From Ectocarpus siliculosus (lineage: Eukaryota; Sar; Phaeophyceae; Ectocarpales; Ectocarpaceae): DNA of 63,113 nucleotides. A program made the translations under genes and the position numbers. The stretch lies in contig FN649741.1 in the NCBI GenBank assembly GCA_000310025.1, positions 7,010,718 to 7,073,830 on the forward strand, given 5' to 3'. The notes under the pieces are model-generated. The model worked only from the letters and a program-made list of their open reading frames with translations, was not told the origin of the DNA and did no database searches. This document shows positions 23,213 to 32,802 of the stretch, one piece after another (positions within the stretch are counted from its first letter, which is position 1; every line of letters starts with the position of its first letter).

Positions 23213-23275
23213 CTGGCACTGACGTCTTGTCATTGGTCACCGGTTAGCGCGGTCGATGCTACTAATAAAGACACA
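23213..23275 (+). repeat. SINE-like dispersed repeat, copy 4
   Basis: Contains CACTGACGTCTT, CATTGGTCACCGGTTAGCGC and GGTCGATGCTACTAATAAA. This is a shorter copy with an AATAAAGACACACC tail. Confidence 0.65.
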
Positions 23276-25229
23276 CCTACCCATGGACTTGCCAACACCT
23301 GGCGTGGAGGGATACAGGGTGGCAACTCCATGGCATGCCACCACACCAGCATTTGCAAACAAACGATCAATCAATGATCTACCAGTCAGCGCGCCTGAAG
23401 ACCCAAAAGGGTTAACCCTGCTTTCACATTTTTCGTGGAAAGAACCTGCCTTTGTTTTGCGGGCGCTACAGTAACTGTACAGAAGTAAGGCATAAAAGCG
23501 CCCGGGGTAGGTGACTTTGAGTGGCCCTTCTTTCGCTCGCGTGTTTTCTTGCGAGCACAGAATTGTAGAGTTGAGACTATACATACGTTGAGGGTGGCAC
23601 CTGTTGGAAACGAGACACCAGTTCAAAAAAAGGCCGATACAAAACCTCTTCGAGAAACAGCACGGTTGCCCGCAGCAACCTGCGATTGCCGGTTCCATGT
23701 TATTCCTGCTACCTTCTACTCATTCCCGTGCCTTACTTGGGCTTGCGATCCGGGCCCCGCCGCGGCCCTTCAATGCCCCTACATGTAGACTCGTATTTTC
23801 AAAGGTGGGGCGAGCGCGCTTTTACAGGAGGATGCAATATGTGGTACGGGGCATTCCCTCTCTTTGGTTCGCCGAAAAAACGGGGGCCAGGGTAACACGC
23901 GGTGTCCATGGACTCCCCGTATCTCACAGTACGATGTCAGACGGGTGTTGCCTCCCTTCAGTCTAAGTGGGGTTGGTTGCAGCAACGCTCGCCATCTGTA
24001 CGTAACGCAATTTGACCGTGCCGGCATTCATTCACGGCCAGAGATAGATCTCGGAGGAATATCCGGCTTCAACCAAATCGCAAGATCGTATGCATAGCTG
24101 TAGATCATCGCCTCCCGCGAGCAGGCTTCAACTGAACGCTAGCCCCTTGTGTTGCCAGAGGCTATACTGCAAAGGAGTATCTTCACAGCCAGCACCCGCC
24201 CGTGTGCCAACCTGGGGGTGGTCGCACTCTCTCGCGCAAAGCTACACTCGTTTCCCTCCCTCTCTCAAGGGCACCTTGCGGACAAAAAGGCTCCTAGAGG
24301 GAAGGAACCCAAGCGCACACAAGTCTCCGAGATCTAACCAGCTCTCAAGAACTGACCAGCTTCCCTCCTTCGCTCGATCGACCTCGCACCCCTCTGGTAA
24401 TGTGAGGAAGGGGGGGGACTTTCAGCTAGCGGTGCACTCGATCCCGCCAAGCGCAAGATACAGCTACAACGCGTGTGTGTCCCCATGGCCTATTCATCTC
24501 ATTGCGTCAAAATCACAACCACGAGCTTGAAGCCTGCTTTTGAAGACACCAAAACCCACCTGCGCTTTTGCTGCTCTCTCCCTCCTCTCTCTTTGCTCGC
24601 CTCTCTCCCAGTCCGCCGCGGCCAGATCTTCCCGCCGCGCGCGGTCGCAGATCGGGATGGATGGGGTGTTGAAAACCCGCCCGCGTTTTGAGATGTGCGG
24701 CGTGTCAAGCGCCTTTGCCGGTGTGGAAGAAATGTCCCGAAAAAAGCGGGGAAGGGACCGGGTATCCCCCAAGATATAGCGTGTCTCTGCCAGACTCTTC
24801 GAGCGTGTGAAACGGTTGCACACACGGCCGTTAAAAAACCGATCACATGCATTCGCTCCCCAAACATGATGATGATGATGACCTCTTGCCGACGAAGAGC
24901 GAACGTCTCCGACCAAAGGGGCTGGCCGCATCTTTGGTCAATCTGTTCTCCGCCCAGCTCGGTAGCCCTGCGCCGATCCCACACGCAACCCCATCTCGTT
25001 GGCAGATCTACGCCGCGAGCTTCTGCCATGGATTGGCTGATTGCTGGAGCGGTCGGCTGCGCGGCGTGATCCTTGACAGCGAAGCGGCTCCGGCACAGGT
25101 GTATGTGGTACGTGCAACCATACACGGGGCCCCTAGTCTCACTCGCTGCTGTCTGCTGTCCTGTGCATCTGCCTGCTGTGACAGGACACATCATAGAGCA
25201 GTAGCTTCAGGCGTCGTGAGAACGCCTTT
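23276..25229. other. No gene recognised
   Basis: About 2 kb with open frames on both strands but no domain or splice pattern I can support. Confidence 0.45.
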
Positions 25230-25467
25230 CATGGCTCCCCACAGGCTTGCCGCGCTACTACTGGTCGCGAGCGTTTTCGTGTGCCAGGTGGTTGTGACCC
25301 TGGGGTTCATCGCGCCCAAGGCTTCTGTCGCCGTTGGAAGCAGCGCCGGCGAGGGCTTCCTGGGGGAGACATTGCAGGAGAAGGGGCTAGGTGCGGGCAC
25401 AGCTCTATGGTTTCTTCGAGGCCGGACAGCAGAGGTGGTGATGGGGCTACTATGTGCCTTGGGGTGA
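25230..25467 (+). CDS. Possible first exon with secretory or plastid pre-sequence
   Basis: The ATG at 25230 opens a frame whose first 27 residues form a strong signal peptide ending LGFIAP, matching the Phe-at-cleavage-site pattern of stramenopile plastid pre-sequences. A Ser/Ala/Val-rich stretch follows. The frame stops at 25467 (TTG GGG TGA), but the same bases form a good donor, TTGG|GTGAGC, so it may be an exon of a larger gene. No downstream exon could be found, and the mature domain is unknown. It could equally be a chance frame. Confidence 0.35.
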
Positions 25468-26928
25468 GCATGGGTGCAGCCAGTCTCTTGTCATGTTGGT
25501 CAGACGCCCGTAGGAATCTACAGCAGTAGTAACCTTCGAAGAATTGTCTCATATTTGCACCGCCTTTTTCATACGTTCACGCGCAGCAGCAGCCCTTGTG
25601 CAGCAGCAGCTCTCCTTGCCCCGAGATGTTCTACGTCGGTTGTCTAAACAACAAGTAAAGCGCGACAGCAGTCGTTCGAGACAAGTGGGATGTGATTCTC
25701 CGTGATGCTGTACTCTACACAGCAACGTTGTGAAACCAAAAGAGATGGAATGTGGTAAACACAACAGGTCCATTTCAATCCCGGGGGGAGTAGATACAAC
25801 TCTACATCAGCGTCGACGTACGGCCAAGGATTTGGCGAAGCATAGACTATCCTTCTAGACGCTACCATGGAGATATTGCTGTAGTCTACCGGCAAACACA
25901 TGTACATTGCTTTGGAAGCCGACGTACTCAACAATTGCAACCTCCCGTTTGCAGGACGCACACGCGAAGAGTCAGCGGTTGATCCATGTCGCAAGAGTGA
26001 GGGTAAGAGCAGCATGGAAATCAGCATGCGGCAGCTTCTCACCGATACAGGCTTTTGCGGGATCGTGAGCACCGAACCGGCGTGCGAGCACAGCAGCAGT
26101 ATTGCATACATATGCATATGACAGCAGTTCCTTCTTCAGCAGTGCAGCCCCCGGCCGAGCTGGGCTCTGTCGGTACTCTCTGTTGCGCGTCGTGTGCGCG
26201 CGAGAGTGGGGACACACAGATCGCAAGCGAGCAAACACGCACATGCCCGATGACTAGAAATTGTTCGCGTTTTTAAATCCCAGATAAAAACCAAGGCAAG
26301 CACCGCAGGGAGAAAAGTGGGGCGCCGGAGGCGATGCCGCCGCTGCGTACAAGTCTGTCGGGGGATCGTCTAGGAAGCTGCTGCGGGACGAGTTATTTCC
26401 CGTGTTTGATGGCGAGACCGAGTGAGTGAGAGCGCTACAATTATAGAGAGGAAGAGAATGAGAAAGAGGGAGAAGGGGAGTTTGTGTGTGAGAGAGAGGG
26501 AGAAAGAGAGACAGACAGACACAGACAGACAGAGAGTCAGAGAGAGAGAGAGAGAGAGAAGAGGGACAGAGAGAGACAGAGTGCGGAGACAATAGTGCGA
26601 TGAAAACTGGCAGCAGAATAGAGGATGAGGATGTGCCATGTGAATGAGGGGCAACCGGGCGAGTCACAGTGAGACAAACGGGTGACGTGACGCTTAAGGC
26701 ATGCTCTCAAGCGACCGTTGAAAAAGAGCCGTTGAACTCACTTAATCACCAAGACCAGCAACCGCGCGCTCCTCCCTCCGCCCCCATGGTGCGCAAATTG
26801 CTTCAACGGGCTTTGATGATGCCCCAACCCCCCCCAATGCACCCTTCCCGTTGCTTCCAACCTTTCCAGGCATGGGCCAACGCAGGGACAGCAGCGATCA
26901 TCATCCCCTCTCCAGCGCAACCCATTCC
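25468..26928. other. No gene recognised; GA-rich microsatellite
   Basis: Holds a GA/GACA-rich simple-sequence tract at about 26440-26580. Upstream exons of the following Rav1-like fragment were sought here without success. Confidence 0.4.
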
Positions 26929-28957
26929 AGGAGTTCGCCACCCTGTTCTGGCTGGGGCAGCCGGACCGAGCGCTCTGGGTGCTGTGCTACGGCCTCGTCG
27001 CCTCCGGCCACCACGACGACCCCTACGCCGCCCCCGCGGCGCCGACTGTCGAGGGGAAGGGGGTTTCCTCAACAGTGGCGGCGGCCAACTTGTCGGGTCT
27101 CGACCTGTGCAACCGCGCCATCGAGGTCGCGATGAGACCCTTCCTCGTGTCCAAGCTCCGGCAGATCGAGAGCAGAGGCAAGCCCGCCCGCGACAGGTCG
27201 GCGGTAGCGGCGGCGGCCGGCGGCGGTGGCGACGGGGCGGCGGGAGACCCCCTGCTGATCAACGCGCGGCGGGCCGCGGCAGCACCTGGCCCGGAACGGG
27301 ATGGAAATCTCGGCGCTGGAGGTGCTTGGGAGTGACGCCGGCGGCGGTTGGGCGGCGGAGCTCGCCGAGCGGCAGCTCGCCCGGCGGACCGGTCCCGAGA
27401 ACGGGGCCGCGGGGGGCGGGGGCGATGTTTTGTCCGGCGGGGGGGTGGGTGCGGGGTTCAAAGCCACGGCATCGCCATGAAGCTGATGAAACCCAAGGCA
27501 GGCGCTCCCGCAGCGGAGGCGGATTCCGGTGAGCTCTCAGGGGATATGTTTGGTGGGTTCGATGCGGCTCCGCTCCGACGGACAGCCGCTGCGTCGACCG
27601 CCGCTGCTGCTACGGTAGCGTCTGGGGAGCTGTGGTGAAATATGCAGTGGTTTTGATGCCACGCCGCCCCGGAGGAAGGCTGCTGCTTCAACCGCCGCTG
27701 CCTCTCCGGTAGCGTCTGGCGAGCTCTCTGGTGACATGTTCGGCGACTTCGACGGTCCAAAGAGGGGCCCCGCAGCAACCGCTCCCCCCAAACCTCGGCT
27801 GTCGAGCCCCACGGACGTCGCTATGGGCGAGTTACCGAGCGACCTTTTCGCCGCCTTCGACGCCCCCCGCCATGCAACGGCGTCGCCCCCTGGAGGTCAC
27901 GACCGGATCTCGGGCGGCGGCGGCTCGCAGGCGGGCGTGGGCAGCCCGGCAGCAGGAGGAGGAAAAGGAGGAGTTGCGGAGGGACTTGGACGGATGTCTC
28001 CGCGGTCCAGCAGCCACGGGTACTTCGAGCGGGAGGGACCGAGCTGGGAAGAGTACGACAGGCACGTAGCGCGGCGGCCTGGCGATTTGGACAGCGAACC
28101 GAGTGCGAAAGGAGGAGGGGGGCAAGACACGTGAGTTTGCGGGGGATTGATTTTTTCACGGTTAGCGAAGAGTGATGCGTGTTGGGGGGGGGAAGGTACA
28201 GGGGTGCGGGCCCGTGTTAGCCGGCAGCAGGTACTCGTAGATCGACCTCTTGTCTGCCGCTTACTGCCACAGGGATATGTCTTTTTACTTGGTTTTTCTG
28301 CGTTTCTTGCAAAAGTAAGAGATAGATTCATCTCCACCTTTCCACCTAACGCATGCATGGTTATTGTCTGGGGAAACTCGCCAGCCACCCGCCCAGAAAA
28401 ATACTGCTGTTTCTGTCTCCCCGAACGCCCTCTCTGTATGTCCATTTTTTTTATTGTTTGCCCCGTCCCCCCAACCTCCTTTCCACCACCAGCAGCCCCC
28501 TCGAAGCTACTCCCAGCTCCGGGAGTGCACACCCTCAGCAGTGGGACTTCTGGGCAGAAGACCTCGCCTACATACGAGGCGGCGACCAAGCGGCTTCTCC
28601 GAGAGCTGCGACACCTCTTGGGAAGCCTCGACGCGCTTGCCCCAACCGCGCCCAACATGGCCTTCGCTCTAGAGTCTCTGGGGGCAGCGGAGACCGGGAC
28701 CGGCTCGCACGGCGGCGTTGCTAGAGAGCGTCCGCGCGGTGGGGGAGAGCCTGTGCAAGGCGCACGGTCTCTCGGCGGGCGAGCTTGCGGCGGCGGCGGC
28801 GACGGGCGCGCTCAGCCACGCGTCGGCGGGGGGATCGAGGCGCCTCGGCGCGCTGTGCCTGCTGCTCGGCGCGCTGTATTTGTTCTCTTTCTTGTTGCGG
28901 TCGTGCAAGGAAGAGGAGGAGGCCGCGCGCGACAAATGTTTTTACCACTTGAGCTGA
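26929..28957 (+). pseudogene. C-terminal fragment resembling Rav1/DMX-like (rabconnectin-3) protein, frameshifted
   Basis: After an acceptor CTCTCCAG|CGC, the sequence encodes NPFQEFATLFWLGQPDRALW, close to the DPFLRSMAYW-type segment of DMX-like proteins, and further on GMEISALEVL (compare CPMLALEVL). These proteins regulate V-ATPase assembly. Four spaced units of the form GELSGDMFG-FD follow, with acidic-Phe motifs. An intron 28132 to about 28489 (GACAC|GTGAGT to CCACCAG) leads to ATKRLLRELRHLL and a C-terminal hydrophobic stretch before the stop at 28957. The frame changes near 27285, 27460, 27630, 28570 and 28715, and the family's large N-terminal WD40 part is missing, so this is a decayed partial duplicate. 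The family call is tentative; pseudogene status is firmer. Confidence 0.55.
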
Positions 28958-28960
28958 GTA

Positions 28961-30762
28961 CAGTGGGGGGCCCTCTATAGTGCCGGTTGAATAGTGCCAA
29001 CTGCCGGTATAGTGCCGGTAAAATCTCTCCACACAGAAAGCGCCCTCAATAGTGCCAAACGGCACTATTGAGGGCGGGCCTGGTATAGTGCCGGTTGGGC
29101 ACCACGTCAGCCCGCAATAGTGCCGGTTCACACACGCACGCACACACACCACCACACTCCCAAAATACAGACACCGTGCTGCTGCAGTCCAACACAGCTC
29201 TACGCAGAGGCGCACCATGCCGTGTGCGGAAGGTGAACTGTGCCTTCAACAGAACAGAACGCCGAAGGCCCCTCATGGCCACGTCTGCAAGGGAGGATGT
29301 GGCGGGCGGCTCCATGGCACTTGCGGCAGCGTGGAGGGTGACTTCGAAACATCCCGCATCTGCAGTTCTTGCGTCGCTGCTAAGACTGGCAAGCGCAAAG
29401 CGACCGCAGCTGGGGTTGATGCTGGGGCGGGACCATCTAAACGTCCGACAGAGAAAGGGGGGGGGAAGAAGGCTTCTCGCGCGCGGCTGAGCAACGCTGA
29501 CAAGGTTGAGGTCCTCAAGCTGCTGGATGCCAAGATTTCTCATGAGCAGATAGCAGATCGCTTTAAGTGCTCGGAACGGCTGGTCTGCAAGGTGAACGCT
29601 GAACGGAAGGAAGTGGAGGCTAAGGCAGCTGCAGGCGACGGAAGCCAGAAAACCGCACGCAGAGGAGACTTTCCGGAGGTAGGTAGAGTACACGACATGC
29701 CTGGCAATTTCCTCTCGAACGTTGTTTTTCCCCGCCATTTTTCAAAAATGCCCTCATGTCGCCGATTTCTACTGCTGTACCTTTTTTTTTTTTTGCCCTT
29801 CCTTGTTTCTTTGCCTTTCCCTTTTCGTCTTTTCGTATGTATCATATGGTGTTTTTTTTTTTCATGTCACCTCCTTTTTTTGTTATGTCTTTGGCCTTTG
29901 AGGTCCTCGATGTCCACACTCATAGACCTTCCGATTATTTGTCCTTGAAATTGAAAGAGCACTGTTGTGTACATATTCGCACCCGCTTTTTTTTCAAAAC
30001 AAACAAGCAGGCGGACAGTGATCATGAGGACACGGGGAGCGGCCGCCGCGCCCCACCGGCTTACGGTGAACTGTCTTCTCACTTCGGCGTCCTGGAGGTG
30101 GCCGCGCGGGAGAGTGGAAACGGGGACGCTGCGTTCCACCTATCGAAAGCGAAGATGGCGATGATCGCGGCGCATGCCGCTAAGGGCGTGCGCCAGACAG
30201 ACATGAGAGAGTTTGTTGATGAGTGAGGGGGGGACAGCTATACCGCAGTTTTTTTCTTTTTGTTTTGTTTTATTTTTGTCCGCTTCGTTGCTGGCGCGTT
30301 TATTGGTTTTGTTGGCGTGTCTCATCACGCAACATCGTAGGGAGGCAGCGAGGAACGTGATATTTTTTCAAGTATACTAAGTTGCACGGACAGGAGCTGT
30401 ACACGGGGTTTGGCTCCGAAGGTGAATTCTGCGCGTGCATGCGGGAATGGTTTCGCGGCAAACTCAGCTATCAGAGTGGAACCCACATTTGTCTCAGAAA
30501 AGGCTGCCCCTGCCGCCCACAAAGTATATTCACCACACTCGATCCACATGCTACTCTGTTGGCCTCGCAAATGGTAAGCGATACACCATGAACTCAAACA
30601 GCAGTGCCTCAGTAGTGCCAGACCGGCACTACTGAGGGATATCGATCACCCGAATAGTGCCGTTTGGCACTATTGAGGCACTATTCCCAGTTGTGCCGGT
30701 GCCCGCTATAGTGCCGGTGAACGCCCTGCGCACGTACCGGCACTATAGAGGGCCCCCCACTG
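28961..30762. mobile_element. Pogo-like (Tc1/mariner superfamily) DNA transposon, 1802 bp
   Basis: Begins CAGTGGGGGGCCCTCTAT and ends with its exact reverse complement; the perfect inverted repeat is 27 bp. It is flanked by TA at 28959-28960 and 30763-30764, the expected Tc1/mariner target duplication. Both subterminal regions contain repeated TAGTGCCGGT motifs in direct and inverted orientation. The paralogous sequence at 3022-3235 shows the same site without the element. The single gene inside lacks a DDE catalytic domain, so the copy is non-autonomous or has lost its transposase. Confidence 0.92.
29217..30226 (+). CDS. Transposon-encoded zinc-binding and helix-turn-helix protein (225 aa, two exons)
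   Basis: Exons 29217-29678 (154 codons, donor CCGGAG|GTAGGT) and 30011-30226 (72 codons with stop, acceptor AAGCAG|GCG) join in phase. The N-terminal region (residues 3-52) has a Cys/His array, C3, C9, H22, C24, C28, H33, C36, C49 and C52, like a cross-braced zinc finger. Residues about 84-135 resemble the N-terminal helix-turn-helix of CENP-B/pogo transposases (DKVEVLKLL, then EQIADRFKCSERLVCKV). The C-terminal 70 residues are helical and unrecognised. It sits wholly inside the pogo-like element, and a role in binding the TAGTGCCGGT repeats is inferred. There is no catalytic DDE triad. Confidence 0.75.
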
Positions 30763-30764
30763 TA

Positions 30765-32802
30765 GTTGATTCCGCGTGGAGTGGTCTGTGTCCTGACATT
30801 GATATACTGCTGTAAATACGAATGCATTTGCGTTTTCGTGTGAGCGAGAGTGCGCGACTTATTTGAGTGTTGCTCAATCGTTCTGCACCTCTCCTCTTAA
30901 TACGAAACATATTTTGAGTTACAAAACATATTTTGAGTTACAAGCAAGTTAACATTACAACAGCCGCTAGCTGCGCACTCCGGTAGCTATGTAGCTCTGT
31001 CTCGGAAGTAAGGCCATTTCGACTGTTGTTAGCTACGTAGACCAAGTAGACCGCTACTGCTGTAACGATGAAGACAAATTTTATTCCCTACCTTGGGAGT
31101 CAGTCTACAAAGCAGTAGTCTTCCACACCGGACCATCTGCATTCCAAGGATCTTCGATCGTAATCATGTAAGGATCTTTGATCGTAAATGTATAAGGAAA
31201 AATAATGCAAACAGAGACGAAGGGGATGTGTTGGAGATATAACCACAGTCGAACGGGATGGGTTGGAGTCTTTGCAGTGAGTGGAGGGAAACCGGCTGGG
31301 TACTGGGCTTCATTGAGTTTATTTAAGCCTGTATACATACACTGAAATCATGTATTGTACGATTTGTCCGTAGGGTAGTCTTTCTGTGGGCGGTTGGCTC
31401 TCGGCTACACGTCTACAAAATCTGAGCCTGTGAGTGATGAAGGCTGCTGGTGGCTGTTAAGTGTGAAGTCTACAGGCAGCCTGTGGGCGGTTGGCTCTCG
31501 GCTACACGTCTACAAATTCTGAGCCTGTGAGTGATGAAGGCTGCTGGTGGCTGTACGTATGCATATGCATACATCCGTAATACAGTAGTTGAGTTGTGGA
31601 ATCTTGAAACTGTGATCCTACAATACGTAATATATGCAGACTACAGCATAGGTGTACTGCTGTCTGCTGTCGTCGTCTACAGTCAACAGCAGACAGACAT
31701 ATAGCCGACTTTGCAAGTTCCGTGTACATCGCCGCGCCACTGCTCTCCCTGCTGCGCACAATCTCCCCTACAACGGGAAAAGTATAAGCAAATTTTTATG
31801 ATCATAACGATAGAACCCCGCCACGAGAGCTTCTGTCTCGTCTCCTCGTCGATCGAGAGAGTAGCTGTCGAGTGCATGTCGGTCAGGGAGCGACTCACGA
31901 CTCACGCTTCGCGGCGAAACCGAAATTTCTGACGAAGCGCCGAAAAAAGCCTCCATATTTTTTTCCTACTACTGTGTAGTCCAACTATAGAAATTATCGA
32001 CGCGCTCCGTGCCATCTCCCTCGGGAAGGCTTGTTGTAGGCGACGGCCAGGTTTGCTTTCCGATAAACCCACGCTACACAGAGACATTATTGCGCTGAGA
32101 GTTTCTTCGGAATCACACCCTTTTTGCAAGGTGAGAACGCTGTGTGGCGCGGCTGTGTTCGTCTCTGTCTGTTACGAAATTGTTCGGTTGATGGGTTAGA
32201 CGTTGTTGCAACAAGCTCATATGGCGTGTAGGGTATGGTAGACGGGGAACGCGCAACTACCGACTCATGGCCGTCGTGTGTATGTTTGAGGCAGTTGTGT
32301 CTTTCGAGAGTTCGGCGCATGATCCCCGGCAAGAGGTGTCGCTTTGCTTCCTCGAGCCGCGTGAGGTGGTCTCGTGGAAAACTGAGACGACACCCGTTCA
32401 ATTGCCGCTTGCTGCACAGCAGTTTATCCACAATAGTTCAGCAGCGTTCCTGCTGCACACACTCCGACCCGTTTGCCGTGGATCATGCCCACAGGGCAGC
32501 CCACAGTGACGCAACTCGTCCAAGAAAAGCCGTTTGGTCTGTGCAGGCATTGGTCTCTGCAGGCATCTTCAGTTATCGAAAATGTTGTTGGTTGTACACA
32601 CCCGCCGCGGACCCTTCTGCATTTACGTACGTTCCATCCAAAACAAAATGGTTCGCGCTGAAATGTCCAAATCTCACACCACTTGACCACCCCCAACGGG
32701 CTTGCACAGGATCTCTGATCCGCTCTCTGCGTGGTGCCTTCATAGACGCTACCTTCACCGTCCAAAACGTGCCGTTTGCTCTCGGGTGTGCTCGTGTTCA
32801 CC
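30765..32802. other. No gene recognised
   Basis: The first 125 bases are the 3' flank shared with 3112-3235. The rest holds a short duplication of ACATATTTTGAGTTACAA (30906-30941), a 97-base tandem duplication (next entry) and unassigned frames on both strands. Confidence 0.5.
31384..31554. repeat. Recent tandem duplication, period 97
   Basis: 73 bases from CTGTGGGCGGTTGGCTCTCG to GCTGCTGGTGGCTGT are repeated at 31384-31456 and 31481-31554 with about one difference. Confidence 0.85.
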
